Shown here: one piece after another, positions 15,822 to 25,538 of the stretch
How positions within the stretch are numbered: position 1 is the stretch's first letter
How the letters are laid out: each line of letters opens with the position of its first letter
Source: Salinicola tamaricis
GTDB taxonomy: Bacteria; Pseudomonadota; Gammaproteobacteria; Pseudomonadales; Halomonadaceae
Direction: 5' to 3'
NCBI RefSeq assembly: GCF_003006155.1
Contig: NZ_CP023559.1
Location: forward strand, 1,550,001-1,614,000
DNA length: 64,000 bases
Program-made: the position numbers and the translations under genes
Notes under the pieces: generated by a model
The model's input: the letters and a program-made list of their open reading frames with translations, nothing else
The model's database searches: none
What the model was told of the DNA's origin: nothing

Positions 15822-18800
15822 TCAGGGTCTACGGTTGCGTCGTTCGTCACGCCGTTCACGCCAGGCGCTCAAGCGCTCCTGGGTGCCGATGACGAAGACG
15901 AAGAAAGCCGGCACGAAAAATATCGCCAGCAGGGTGCCGCTGAGCATGCCGCCAAACACCCCGGTGCCGATGGCGTGCTGGGTCTCGGCGCTGGCGCCGG
16001 AGGCGAGCATCAGCGGTACCACCCCGAGGGTGAAGGCCAGCGAGGTCATCAGGATCGGCCGCAGGCGCAGGCGCGCCGCGGTCACCGCGGCATCGATCAG
16101 CGTGCGCCCCTCGGCATGTAGCTGGCGGGCGAACTCGACGATGAGGATGGCGTTCTTCGCCGAGAGGCCGATGAGGGTGACTATCCCTACCTTGAAGAAC
16201 ACATCATTGGGCATGCCGCGCAGCATCACCGCGGCCACCGCACCGAGCAGGCCCAGCGGCACCACCAGCATCACCGACAGCGGAATCGACCAGCTCTCGT
16301 AGAGCGCCGCCAGCACCAGGAACACCACCAGCGCCGAGAGCAGCATCAGCAGCGGCGCCTGCGCCGCCGACTGGCGCTCCTGCAGCGACTGCCCGGTCCA
16401 GGCCACGGCGAAACCCTGCGGCAACTGCGCCGCCAGGCGCTCCATCTCGGCCATCGCCGCGCCGCTGGACACCCTGGCTGCGGCCCCCCCGGCGAGTCGC
16501 ACGGCGGGGTACCCCTGGAAACGCATCATCTGCTGCGGCGACTCGCTCCACACCGGCGTCACCACCTCGCGCAGCGCCACCATGCCGCCGCTGGCATTGC
16601 GAACCCGCAGCCCGAGCACGTCGTCCAGTTGCATGCGCGCCGGGGCGTCGGCCTGCAGGATGACCTGCTGCATGCGTCCGGCATTGGGGAAGTCGTTGAC
16701 GTACAGCGAGCCCATGGCCGCCGACAGCGTGCTGCTCACCGTCGCGAAGGACAGCCCCATGGCCTCGGCCTTCTGCCGGTCGATCTCCAGGCGAATGCTC
16801 TCGCCGGGCGGCAGGCCGTCGGGGTAGACATCGCTGACCTTATCGCTCTGCGCTGCCAGTGCCAGCAGTTGCGCCTGGGCCGCCAGCAGCGCGTCCTCGC
16901 CACGGTTGGCGCGATCCTGCAGAAACAGGCTGAAGCCGGAGGAGGTGCCCAGCTCGTCGATGGCCGGCGGCATCAGGCTCATCACCGTACCTTCGACGTT
17001 GTCCGCCATCGCCTGCTGCGCCAGCGCCGCTTCTTCGGCGGCGGTGGCGCCGTGGCGCTGACCCCAGTCCTTGAGCATGGTGAAGGCCATGGCCGCGTTG
17101 GGGCCGGAACCGGCAAAGCTGAAGCCCAGCACCACCAGGTTGGCGTCCAGCGCCGGGCGTGAGGCCACGTGGGCCTCGAAGCGCTTGACCACGTCCAGCG
17201 TGCGTTCGCTGGTCGCGCCGGTAGGCAACTGGATGGAGGTCATGAAGTAGCCCTGGTCCTCTTCCGGCAGGAAGGAGGAGGGTAACTGCCGGGCGGCGAT
17301 GACCAGCACCGCGCAGAGCACGGCGAACGTCACCATCATCCGCCCACTGCGCCCGATCAGGTGCGCCACCCGCGCCCCATAGCTCGCCGTGAGGCGCTCG
17401 AAACCGCGATTGAAGGCGCCGAAGAAGCCGCGTTTTTCATGGTGATCCGCGCTCACCGGGCGCAGCAGCGTGGCGCACAGCGCCGGCGTCAGGCTCAGGG
17501 CGAGGAAGGCCGAGAACAGGATCGACACCGCCATCGACAGGGTGAACTGCTGGTAGATCACCCCCACCGAGCCGCTGCCGAAGGCCATGGGGATGAACAC
17601 CGCGGTGAGCACCAGGGTGATACCGATGATCGCCCCGGTGATCTCCCGCATCGCCTGCAGGGTCGCGGCTTTCGGCGACAGCCCTTGCGTCGCCATCAAC
17701 CGCTCGACGTTCTCCACCACCACGATGGCGTCATCGACGATGATGCCGATGGCCAGCACCATGCCGAACATGGTCAGCGTGTTGATCGAGAAGCCGGCCA
17801 GCAGCATCACCGCGAAGGTGCCGAGCAGCGCGATGGGCGCGACGATGGCCGGGATCAGCGTATAGCGCAGGTTCTGCAGGAACAGCAGCATCACCAGGAA
17901 CACCAGCGCCATGGCCTCGAACAGGGTGTAGATCACCTTCTCGATGGAGACCTTGACGAAGGGCGCGGTGTCGAACGGCACCGAGTAGGCCATGCCCGCC
18001 GGCAGGCTCGGCGCCAGCTCGGCCAGGCGCTCACGCACGGCTGACGCGGTACGCACGGCATTGGCCCCGGGCGAGAGCTGGATCGCGGCACTGGTCGCCG
18101 CCACGCCGTTTTCGCGGTTGGAAAAGGCGTAGGACTGCGCGCCCAGCTCGACCCGGGCCACATCGCCGAGCACTACCTTGGCGCCGTCGGTCTCGGCACG
18201 CAGCACGATGGCGGCGAACTCCTCCGGCGTGCTCAGTTGCCCCTGCACGGTCAGCGGTACGGTCAGGCGCTGGCCCGGCACGGTGGGTTCGTCACCGACC
18301 CGGCCGGGGGCGATCTGCGCGTTCTGCTGTTCGATGGCTTGGGCCAGATCGTTCATGGTCAGCCCATAGGCGGTCAGCTTGTGCGGGTCGACCCAGACCC
18401 GCATGGCCTGCTCGGCGCCGAACATCTGTATACGCCCGACACCCTCGATACGTCGCAGCTCCTGCACGATGTTGCGAGCGAAATAGTCATTCAGCGCGAT
18501 CTCATCGAACTGCCCGGTGGGGGAGGTCATGCCCACCATCATCAGAAAGCCCGAGGCCGCGGACTCCACCTGCAGGCCGTTCTGGCGCACGGCCTGGGGC
18601 AGGCGCGGCTCCACCGCCTTGATGCGGTTCTGCACGTCCACCTGGGCCAGCTCCGGGTTGGTGCCCGGTTTGAAGGTGGCGGTGATCTGCGCGCTGCCCG
18701 AGGTATCCACCGAGGATTCGAAGTAGAGCAGGTTCTTCACCCCGGAAAGCTCGCGCTCGATCAGGCTCACCACCGAGTCGTTGAGGGTCTGCGGGGTGGC

Positions 18801-18953
18801 CCCCGGATAGGTGGCGTAGAGGGTCACCGAGGGCGGCGCCACTGATGGGTAGCGGGCGATGGGCAACTGCGGGATGGCGATGACGCCGACCAGCACGATG
18901 AACAGGGCGATCACCCAGGCGAATACCGGGCGGTTGATGAAGAACTGCGGCAT
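15822..18953 (-). CDS. RND multidrug efflux permease (HAE-1, AdeB/AcrB-like)
   Basis: This 1043-residue permease starts MPQFFINRPVFAWVIALFIV, the AcrB family N-terminus. It has GIIVDDAIVVVENVER in helix 4 with the proton-relay Asp pair, FLPEEDQGYFMTSIQLP after helix 7, and ESWSIPLSVMLVVPLG near the C-terminus. From memory, its sequence and context most resemble Acinetobacter AdeB. It forms the inner-membrane trimer that exports drugs with the adaptor encoded 16 bp upstream. No outer-membrane TolC/AdeC gene is in the window, so an unlinked channel must serve. Confidence 0.93.
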   Translation of the reverse strand: MPQFFINRPVFAWVIALFIVLVGVIAIPQLPIARYPSVAPPSVTLYATYPGATPQTLNDSVVSLIERELSGVKNLLYFESSVDTSGSAQITATFKPGTNPELAQVDVQNRIKAVEPRLPQAVRQNGLQVESAASGFLMMVGMTSPTGQFDEIALNDYFARNIVQELRRIEGVGRIQMFGAEQAMRVWVDPHKLTAYGLTMNDLAQAIEQQNAQIAPGRVGDEPTVPGQRLTVPLTVQGQLSTPEEFAAIVLRAETDGAKVVLGDVARVELGAQSYAFSNRENGVAATSAAIQLSPGANAVRTASAVRERLAELAPSLPAGMAYSVPFDTAPFVKVSIEKVIYTLFEAMALVFLVMLLFLQNLRYTLIPAIVAPIALLGTFAVMLLAGFSINTLTMFGMVLAIGIIVDDAIVVVENVERLMATQGLSPKAATLQAMREITGAIIGITLVLTAVFIPMAFGSGSVGVIYQQFTLSMAVSILFSAFLALSLTPALCATLLRPVSADHHEKRGFFGAFNRGFERLTASYGARVAHLIGRSGRMMVTFAVLCAVLVIAARQLPSSFLPEEDQGYFMTSIQLPTGATSERTLDVVKRFEAHVASRPALDANLVVLGFSFAGSGPNAAMAFTMLKDWGQRHGATAAEEAALAQQAMADNVEGTVMSLMPPAIDELGTSSGFSLFLQDRANRGEDALLAAQAQLLALAAQSDKVSDVYPDGLPPGESIRLEIDRQKAEAMGLSFATVSSTLSAAMGSLYVNDFPNAGRMQQVILQADAPARMQLDDVLGLRVRNASGGMVALREVVTPVWSESPQQMMRFQGYPAVRLAGGAAARVSSGAAMAEMERLAAQLPQGFAVAWTGQSLQERQSAAQAPLLMLLSALVVFLVLAALYESWSIPLSVMLVVPLGLLGAVAAVMLRGMPNDVFFKVGIVTLIGLSAKNAILIVEFARQLHAEGRTLIDAAVTAARLRLRPILMTSLAFTLGVVPLMLASGASAETQHAIGTGVFGGMLSGTLLAIFFVPAFFVFVIGTQERLSAWRERRDERRNRRP

Positions 18954-18969
18954 GAGATTGTCTCCGGAC

Positions 18970-20262
18970 TCAGCGCGCGACGGCGCTGAGCGGTTCGCCG
19001 CTGGCGGCGGGCTGCCAGCGGCGCGTGGCCACCTGGGCGTCAGGGCTCAGGCGCTCGATCCCTTCGATCACCACCCGCTGCCCGGCGCTGAGCCCGGACA
19101 CCACGCGGTAGCGGCGCTCGACCAGCTCACCGAGCTCGACGGGCACCGGCTTCACTTGCCCCTGGGCATCGACCACCCACACGCTGGCCTGGCCTGCGGT
19201 GCGGGTCACCGCCTGCTGCGGCACGCTGAGCGCGGCGGAGTAGTGCGCAATCGGAATCCGCGCCTGCACGTAGAGGCCGGGCAGCAGGCGGCGCTGCGGG
19301 TTGTCCACCAGTACGCGCAGCAGCACGTCACCGGTACCGGCATCCACGGCGATGCCGGAGAACAGCATGCGCCCGCGCATGCCCAGTGGCTTGCCGTCAC
19401 TGCCGAGGATATCCACGTCGAGCGTCGAGGTCGCCGAGCCGACCTGCTGACGCAGCGTCTCCAGCTTCGAGGCGGACTGGCGCACGTCGACGTACACCTG
19501 ATCGATCTGCTGGATGCGTGCCAGGGGCGTGGTATCGGTGGGCGACACCAGCGCCCCTTCGCTGACCAGTGCCTGATCGATGTGCCCGGCGATCGGCGCC
19601 TCGACGCTGGCGAAGTGCAGATCCAGCTTGCGCCGTGCCAGGGTCGCTCTGGCCTGGGCCACGTCGGCGGCGGCCTGATCGCGTAGCGCCGCGGCATCGT
19701 CGTAGCGCTGGCGGCTGACGGCCTCGCTGCGTTGCAGGGAGCCGAGCCGTTCGGCCTGCAGGCGCGCGTGTTTCAGCGTGGCTTCGGCCCGTTGCAGGGC
19801 CGCCGAGGCGATGTCGACCTCGGCCTGGAAGGCCGCCGGATCGATCTGGAACAGCCGTTCGCCGGCGGTGACGTCGCTGCCCTCGGTGAACAGGCGCTGC
19901 TTGACGATACCACCGACCTGGGCGCGTACCTCCGCGCTGCGCACGGCGGCCACGCGCCCGGGTAGCGTTTCATGTACCCACAGCTCGTGGGCTTTCAGCG
20001 GCATCACCGACACCGGGATCGGCGCGGCGGGGGGCGTGGCGGTGTCGGCGTGGGGGTTGCAGCCGGCCAGCCCGGCCATGGCCATGCCAGCCAGCGCCAG
20101 CCGCCCGACGCTGACCAGCCTCAGCGCACGCGACCCCAGCCCCCGCGACAGCCGCAGCCAGAGGCTCGGCCCCCGCCGGTGATGCCGGCAAGGCGTGGCA
20201 GACGCTGCTGGTTGTCCGGTGTGCTGCTGTCGATCTCTTCGGTTCATTCCCCGCCTCGCCAT
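18970..20262 (-). CDS. RND efflux periplasmic adaptor (membrane fusion lipoprotein, AdeA/AcrA-like)
   Basis: The 430-residue frame starts at 20262 with GAGG 6 nt upstream. A lipobox LAGC occurs near residue 67 after a hydrophobic stretch, so the first 45 residues are either an unusually long leader or the true start lies further in. Then come the beta-barrel/lipoyl segments (AEVRAQVGGIVKQRLFTEGS), the helical hairpin (residues about 135-215) and the HlyD-like APIAGHIDQALVSEGALVS. It links the RND permease to an outer-membrane channel. It is transcribed divergently from the response-regulator gene. Confidence 0.9.
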   Translation of the reverse strand: MARRGMNRRDRQQHTGQPAASATPCRHHRRGPSLWLRLSRGLGSRALRLVSVGRLALAGMAMAGLAGCNPHADTATPPAAPIPVSVMPLKAHELWVHETLPGRVAAVRSAEVRAQVGGIVKQRLFTEGSDVTAGERLFQIDPAAFQAEVDIASAALQRAEATLKHARLQAERLGSLQRSEAVSRQRYDDAAALRDQAAADVAQARATLARRKLDLHFASVEAPIAGHIDQALVSEGALVSPTDTTPLARIQQIDQVYVDVRQSASKLETLRQQVGSATSTLDVDILGSDGKPLGMRGRMLFSGIAVDAGTGDVLLRVLVDNPQRRLLPGLYVQARIPIAHYSAALSVPQQAVTRTAGQASVWVVDAQGQVKPVPVELGELVERRYRVVSGLSAGQRVVIEGIERLSPDAQVATRRWQPAASGEPLSAVAR

Positions 20263-20419
20263 ATCCCACCTCAGTGAACGCGCCCTTCGATCCGTCCGCC
20301 GTGGCGGGCGAGGCGCGTGGCGGCAGTCTGACGCAGCGCTATCGAGAGGGTGTTGAGGGGTGATGGAGAAAGCATGGAGGGCGCGCTAACATTGAGCGCC
20401 GCCGTCATCGAGCCCGACC

Positions 20420-21148
20420 ATGTCTGACGCCCAAGCGCGAGCCGGTGCACCCGCCCAGGGGCTGGTGCTGATCGCCGAAGACGAAGCCGAGATCGCCGAG
20501 ATTCTCGCCGCCTACCTGCAGCGCAGTGGCCTGCGCACCCAACACGCCAGCGACGGCCAGCAGGCCCTGACCCTGCACCAGTCGCTCAAGCCGGACCTGA
20601 TCCTGCTCGACGTGCAGATGCCGCGCCTCGATGGCTGGAAGGTACTGAGCGAGATTCGCGCCCGTGGCGACACCCCGGTGATCATGCTCACCGCGCTCGA
20701 TCAGGACATCGACAAGCTGATGGGCCTGCGCCTGGGCGCCGACGACTATGTGGTCAAACCCTTCAACCCCGCCGAGGTGGCGGCGCGGGTGGCGGCGGTG
20801 CTGCGACGCACCCGAGCGAGCGCGCCCGCCGCCGCGCAGGTGTTGCGCGTCGGTGCCTTCGAGGTCGATCTGGAGAGCCACCACGCCAGCGTCAGCCAGG
20901 GCGGGCAGACGCACCCGCTGGCGCTGACCCTGACCGAGTTCAAGCTGCTGGCCTGCCTGATGCGCACGCCCCAGCGCGCCTTCAGCCGTGCCGAACTGCT
21001 GGAGAGCTGCCTGCCCGAGGGCGATACCCAGGAGCGCACCGTGGATAGCCACGTCAGCAAGCTGCGCAAGAAGCTCGAAGCCCTCGATATCCAGGGCGTG
21101 CCGGCCAGCGTCTGGGGCGTGGGCTACCGTTTCGGCGTGGCGCCATGA
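20420..21148 (+). CDS. OmpR-family response regulator (AdeR/BaeR-like)
   Basis: The 242-residue protein has a receiver domain with the acidic pocket (EDE) and phospho-acceptor Asp in LILLDVQMP (about residue 63), the switch region MLTALDQDIDKLMGLRLGAD and Lys in VVKPF. A winged-helix DNA-binding domain begins near residue 140 and ends RTVDSHVSKLRKKLE. The phrase TALDQDID and overall spacing are characteristic of AdeR. It overlaps the kinase gene by 4 bp and is divergent from the RND operon, which it most likely controls. Confidence 0.92.
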   Translation: MSDAQARAGAPAQGLVLIAEDEAEIAEILAAYLQRSGLRTQHASDGQQALTLHQSLKPDLILLDVQMPRLDGWKVLSEIRARGDTPVIMLTALDQDIDKLMGLRLGADDYVVKPFNPAEVAARVAAVLRRTRASAPAAAQVLRVGAFEVDLESHHASVSQGGQTHPLALTLTEFKLLACLMRTPQRAFSRAELLESCLPEGDTQERTVDSHVSKLRKKLEALDIQGVPASVWGVGYRFGVAP

Positions 21149-22213
21149 AGCCGACACCGGGGCTGCGCCGGCAGATCATCCAGTCGCTGGCGGTGATGGC
21201 GCTGGGCATCATCGGCCTCTCGGTGATCGGCAGCTACGTGTTCTACGGCTTCGCCCTGACCTACCTGCCGGATAGCATCTCCGACACGTTGATGCCCTCA
21301 CGGGTGGAGCTGATATGGATCGTCTGCACCATCATCGCCGCGCTGAGCCTGGCGGTGTTCGTTGCCATGCGCCTGTCGCGACGCCTGATCACACCGTTGA
21401 ACTCGGTGGCGCACAGCCTGCGTGACGTAGCCGAGGGCAAGCTCGATGCCCGCGCCCCGATGGACGACCGAGCCATGGGCGAGACCGCGCAGCTGGTGCG
21501 CGACTTCAACGCCATGGCCGAACGCCTGCAGGGCATGACCCGCGAGCGCGAGTTCTGGAACGCGGCCGTTGCCCACGAACTGCGCACTCCGCTGACCGTG
21601 CTGCGTGGCCGCCTGCAGGGGCTGGCCGAGGGGGTGTTCACACCCAGCAGCGAGCTGTTCGAGGGGCTGCTGCGCCAGGTGGAAGGCCTCGGCCGGCTGG
21701 TCGAGGATCTGCGCGTGGTCAGCCTCAAGGACAGCGGCCATCTGGAAGTGCAGCGGATCGAGGTGAGGTTGGCCGAGGAACTGGACAGCGTACTGCAGGC
21801 TTTCGCCGCGCCGTGGCGGACAGGGGCCTTCAGCTGCATCAGGCGCTGGACACCGCTCTACAGGTAGAGTGCGATGCCGTACGCATTCGCCAGGCGCTGA
21901 TGGCGCTGCTGGAAAACGCCCTGAGCCATGCCGCCCCGGGCAACCTGCGGGTGAGCCTGGCGCGGGCCGACGATGACTGTCAGTTGAGCGTGGAAGACGA
22001 CGGCCCGGGTATCGACAGCGCCCTGGCTGCCGACCTCTTCGAGCCTTCCGCCGTGGCGAGCCATCGCGTTCGCGCCAGAGCGGCGGCAGCGGCCTGGGGT
22101 TGGCGGTGGTCAAGGCCATCGCCGAGGCCCATGGCGGGCAGGCGTATTGTCAGCCTTCTGCCCATGGCGGCAGCCGCTTCGTCATGCGCTGGCCCCTCAC
22201 TCCCTTGCGCTAA
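21145..22213 (+). CDS. Sensor histidine kinase (AdeS/BaeS-like), two frameshifts
   Basis: Three consecutive frames make one kinase of about 356 residues. The first (21145 to about 21812) has two transmembrane helices, a HAMP linker and the H-box AVAHELRTPLTVL. The second (about 21813 to 22045) has the N-box LMALLENALSHAAPGN and G1 box EDDGPGID. The third gives FRRGEPSRSRQSGGSGLGLA (G2 box) and ends at 22213. Both joints correspond to one missing base. Broken as written, the kinase would lack ATP binding. It pairs with the response regulator (4-bp overlap) to sense envelope or drug stress. Confidence 0.85.
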
Positions 22214-22237
22214 TCCTAGGTCGCTAATTCCAAGTCG

Positions 22238-23155
22238 CTACTCCCAGGTCGCCCCGGTCAAGTCGCAGGAGACCTGCCACAGCCGCTCTTCCACCGCGCG
22301 GTCGCGGGCGGCCTCGCTGCGATGGGCGGGCTTGGGCGCGCCGCGGGTCTCGCCGAGCCCGTTGGGGCCGACGTAGTCGCCGTTGTGAACCGCCTCGGCG
22401 AGGGCGGCGTGCAGGGTGGGCCGGGCGCCGTCGGCGGCGGACTGGCTGATCAGCGGCAGCAGCAGCTTGAAGGTGCGCCCCAGCAGCGGGCGGCTCTTCA
22501 CACCGCTGTCGAACAGCGCGGTGCGCGATAGCCCCGGATGCGCGGCGACGCTCACCAGCGGCCAGCCCTCGGCTTCGCTGCGCCGTGCCAGCGCCTGGGC
22601 GAACAGCAGCATGGCCAGCTTGGACTGGCGATAGCCGCGCCAGGGGTCGTAGTCGCGCGCGGCGTCGAGATTGTCGAAGTCGATCCGGCCGCTACGGTGG
22701 GCCAGGCTGGAGAGCTGGACCACGCGAGCCGGGGTGGCCGGGCCATCGGCCAGCAGCAGCGGCAGCAGCAGGCTGGTGAGCAGGAAGTGGCCCAGATAGT
22801 TGACCCCGAACTGGCGCTCGAAGCCGTCGCGGGTGGTCTCACGGTTGGGCGGCGCTAGCAGGCCGGCGTTGTTGATCAACCGGGCCAGCGACTTTTCTTG
22901 TTGGCGCAGCAGCTCGGCGAAGGCGTGCACGGAGTCCAGCGAGTCGAGATCGAGCAGCTCGAAGCGCACCTGCGCGTGCGGATGCTGCGAGCGCACGGCG
23001 TGGCAGGCGAGGCGCCCGCGCTCTTCGCTGCGCGCGGCGATCACCACGCGATAGCCCGCTGCCGCCAGGCCCTTGGCGGTCTCCAGCCCCAGCCCGGCGG
23101 TGGCGCCGGTGACCACGGCGAGTGGCGCGTCGGCGGTGTGAGTTTTGGCGATCAT
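22238..23155 (-). CDS. Short-chain dehydrogenase/reductase (retinol dehydrogenase-like)
   Basis: The 305-residue SDR has the NAD(P)-binding TGATAGLG motif (TGxxxGxG, residues 17-24), NNAG near residue 94 and an active-site YRQSK (YxxxK) near residue 175. The AARSEERG pattern after beta-2 suggests NADP preference. The C-terminal part resembles retinol dehydrogenase/WWOX-like SDRs that reduce diverse aldehydes and ketones. It is convergent with the kinase gene and has no informative operon partner. The substrate is unknown. Confidence 0.85.
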   Translation of the reverse strand: MIAKTHTADAPLAVVTGATAGLGLETAKGLAAAGYRVVIAARSEERGRLACHAVRSQHPHAQVRFELLDLDSLDSVHAFAELLRQQEKSLARLINNAGLLAPPNRETTRDGFERQFGVNYLGHFLLTSLLLPLLLADGPATPARVVQLSSLAHRSGRIDFDNLDAARDYDPWRGYRQSKLAMLLFAQALARRSEAEGWPLVSVAAHPGLSRTALFDSGVKSRPLLGRTFKLLLPLISQSAADGARPTLHAALAEAVHNGDYVGPNGLGETRGAPKPAHRSEAARDRAVEERLWQVSCDLTGATWE

Positions 23156-23316
23156 CGAGCTGGCTCCGGTATCGGACTATCTTTTGAGTGTCAGCCTGCA
23201 GGCTTGGCCATTGAGACCGCCCATCGCGGCACCTTTAGCGTGGCGGCAGGCGGACATATCAGCAAGCCTTGATACTCAGGGATACCCTGTTTCAGCAGTC
23301 ACGAGGGGAGTGAAAG

Positions 23317-23883
23317 ATGGCAACGAGAAGTCTGATCGGGCGTAGCTGGATCATCCTGATGGCGTTCGGCGTGGTCGCCGTGATCTTCGGCGCGATCGCG
23401 ATCTTCAAGCCGCTGGGGGCGATCGCCGCGCTGACCTGGATCATGGGCATCCTGGCGCTGGCGGAAGGCATCACCACGCTGGTGACCACGGCCACCGCCT
23501 ATCGTGGTGCCGGCAAGGGCTGGCTGATCGGTTATGCGCTGTTCTCGGTGCTGTTCGGCCTGCTCGCGATCTTCGACCCGCTCTCCATGGCCAGCGCCCT
23601 GCTGGTGCTGGTGGGGATCTGGCTGGTGATCGCCGGGGTATTCCGCCTGCTGCTCGCGCTGCGCATTCGCCGCCCGGTGCCGGGCCAGGGCTGGACCGCC
23701 CCAGGCGAGGGTTGGACCGTACTCAGCGGGGTGTTGGCGCTGCTGCTGGGAATTCTGCTCATTGCCAGCCCGCTGAGCGGCCTGGTGGTCACCGCGCTGT
23801 GGATCGGCGTCGTCGCGCTGATCTACGGGGTGGTCCAGATCATCGCCGCGCTGCGCGTGCGCAAGGCATTTTCCGGCCTTTGA
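23317..23883 (+). CDS. HdeD family (DUF308) membrane protein
   Basis: The 188-residue protein has six hydrophobic helices in paired repeats, with the DUF308 pattern around TWIMGILALAEGITTLVT, LFGLLAIFDP and LLIASPLSGLVV. E. coli HdeD is an inner-membrane acid-resistance protein; most homologues are uncharacterised. The ATG at 23317 has GGGGAG about 7 nt upstream. It is a single-gene unit followed by a strong hairpin. Confidence 0.85.
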   Translation: MATRSLIGRSWIILMAFGVVAVIFGAIAIFKPLGAIAALTWIMGILALAEGITTLVTTATAYRGAGKGWLIGYALFSVLFGLLAIFDPLSMASALLVLVGIWLVIAGVFRLLLALRIRRPVPGQGWTAPGEGWTVLSGVLALLLGILLIASPLSGLVVTALWIGVVALIYGVVQIIAALRVRKAFSGL

Positions 23884-23891
23884 GGGGAGCC

Positions 23892-23929
23892 CCGCCGGTG
23901 CCGGGTCGTGAGACGCCCGGCACCGGCGG
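23892..23929. terminator. GC-rich 14-bp hairpin between convergent genes
   Basis: CCGCCGGTGCCGGG and CCCGGCACCGGCGG form a perfect 14-bp stem with a 10-nt loop, between the HdeD-like gene and the mltA stop at 23951. No T tract follows on either strand, so it may act as a bidirectional barrier or mRNA-stabilising structure. Confidence 0.55.
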
Positions 23930-23950
23930 CAGGGCCGGGCGTGTTTCCGC

Positions 23951-25051
23951 TCACTTGGGCATCAGCACCCACATCTCACCCCGCTGCTTCATGCGGCTGG
24001 CGGCCTCGCCGGCGGCATCGCCGTGGCCCCAGTAGAAGTCCGCGCGCACCGCACCCTTCACCGCGCTGCCGGTGTCCTGCGCCACCATCAGGCGTTGCAG
24101 CGGCTGCTGGGAGAGCGGCTGGGTGGTGGAGAGAAACACCGGTGCGCCGAGCGGGATCTCGCTGGGGTCCACCGCGATACTGCGCTCCGAGGTGAGCGGC
24201 ACCCCCAGCGCGCCCACCGGGCCGCTGCTGTCGGAGAGTGCCTGGTCGCCGGTCAGCTCGCGGAAGAACACCATGCGCGGATTGACGTTGAGCATCTCTT
24301 CCACCTGGCTCGGGTGGCGCCGGGCCCAGGCGCGCACGCCGGGCAGCGTGGCCTCGGCGGGGGTGATCTCGCCGCGGTCGATCAGCCGCTTGGCGAAGGA
24401 GCGAAACGGCTGGTTGTTGGTGCCGGCGTAGGCCACGCGCATGGTGGTGCCATCGGTCATCTCGATGCGCCCCGACCCCTGGATCTGTAGATAAGCCGCT
24501 TCTACCGGGTCATCGACCCACACCAGCTCGGTGCCGTTCAGATCGCCGCTGCGCATCAGCTCGCGGCGGGTCGGGCCGACGTGGGTGTGCTTCTTCCAGT
24601 ACTTCGGATACTCGTAGAGCGGCGTCTGGTAGGGGCCGCCACGCACCCGCGAGCCGCGCAGGATGGGCTCGTAGTAGCCGGTGATCAGCCCGGTGGAGCT
24701 GCCGTCGCTGTTGGTTACCCGGTAGGGCGTGAAGCGGGTCTCGAAGAATTGCTGGATCGCCTGGGCATTGAGCGGGTCGACCGACTTGGCATCGGCACAC
24801 ACCCCTTGCCATAGCGGCTTGCGCGCCAGCCGGGTGCAGCTTTCGCGAAAGGCGCTCCACGCCGCCATTGGCTGATCTCGGCTCCAGCCGGGGAGATGCT
24901 GCCAGCTGGTGACGCGATCCTGGCGCTCGACCCGGGTCTCGGCATCGCCGCTCGGCGCCACGCTGGTGATCGGCGCGCTGCTGCAGCCGGCCACCACCAG
25001 CGCCAGCAGCAGGCTCCCCAGCAGTGCCGCATGCCGGCGCAGCGCAGCCAT
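23951..25051 (-). CDS. mltA: Membrane-bound lytic murein transglycosylase A (lipoprotein)
   Basis: From the ATG at 25051 the protein is 366 residues, beginning MAALRRHAALLGSLLLALVV with lipobox VAGC, so it is an outer-membrane lipoprotein. MltA landmarks include ITGYYEPILRGS, IQGSGRIEM, AYAGTNNQPF and the 3D domain with VAQDTGSAVKGAVRADFYWG, which holds the catalytic Asp. It cleaves glycan strands to 1,6-anhydro-muropeptides. An upstream ATG at 25189 has AAGGA 10 nt before it and would add a serine-rich extension encoded by 15-bp repeats, so the start is uncertain. Confidence 0.9.
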   Translation of the reverse strand: MAALRRHAALLGSLLLALVVAGCSSAPITSVAPSGDAETRVERQDRVTSWQHLPGWSRDQPMAAWSAFRESCTRLARKPLWQGVCADAKSVDPLNAQAIQQFFETRFTPYRVTNSDGSSTGLITGYYEPILRGSRVRGGPYQTPLYEYPKYWKKHTHVGPTRRELMRSGDLNGTELVWVDDPVEAAYLQIQGSGRIEMTDGTTMRVAYAGTNNQPFRSFAKRLIDRGEITPAEATLPGVRAWARRHPSQVEEMLNVNPRMVFFRELTGDQALSDSSGPVGALGVPLTSERSIAVDPSEIPLGAPVFLSTTQPLSQQPLQRLMVAQDTGSAVKGAVRADFYWGHGDAAGEAASRMKQRGEMWVLMPK

Positions 25052-25095
25052 TGGCCGGTAGCGCGAGCGTGGCGCCGAAAGAGACGTCGATAGCG

Positions 25096-25167
25096 GGCAA
25101 GAAGACGCGGAAAAAGACAGCGCGGGGGAAGACGACGCGGGTAAAGACAACACGGAAGAAGAAGCGG
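25096..25167. repeat. Imperfect 15-bp tandem repeats upstream of mltA
   Basis: Units start at 25096, 25111, 25126, 25141 and 25156, the last shortened to 12 bp. All share an AAGAC..CGCGG core. Read on the minus strand they encode the serine-rich stretch before the mltA signal peptide, if translation starts at 25189. Confidence 0.7.
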
Positions 25168-25237
25168 CGGCGCGCTCGGCTGACAGCATACGGTTTCGAT
25201 CCTTGAACACGGTAAGGTGGCGGCGCGGCGGGGCCTC

Positions 25238-25409
25238 GGTGCTGTCTGAAAAGTACTGCGCTCGCCCATGCGGCGTTAAAAATCGGCTGGAGCGCCAGCC
25301 CGGTCAAAAATGCTCATTTACACCCTGTAAACTGGAGCGCCAGCCCGGTCCGTTTTCGCCGATTTTTTGCCTTGCCTGGCCTTCGCTCGTCGACTTTTCA
25401 GACAGCACC
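25238..25409. repeat. MITE-like intergenic repeat, copy A (172 bp, perfect 17-bp terminal inverted repeats)
   Basis: The ends are GGTGCTGTCTGAAAAGT (25238-25254) and its exact reverse complement (25393-25409). Inside are two direct copies of an 18-19 bp GC-rich block (25287-25305 and 25333-25351) and a TTTACA-CCC-TGTAAA palindrome. A related element lies at 38421-38617. Both share CTGCGCTCGCCCA near the left end, TTTACACCC in the centre and GCCTTCGCTCG near the right end. No transposase is encoded. It occupies most of the mltA-pdxY gap. Confidence 0.85.
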
Positions 25410-25538
25410 TAAGTCGCCAACCAGCGAGCATATCGCCACCATCTGCCAGCGTCGAGATGCCGCCGTGCCGAGGCCTAGCCCTGCCCCTCGTTCGGCTGCG
25501 GCATTACACTATGCTTTTTCCCGCGGCAGGAACGCCCC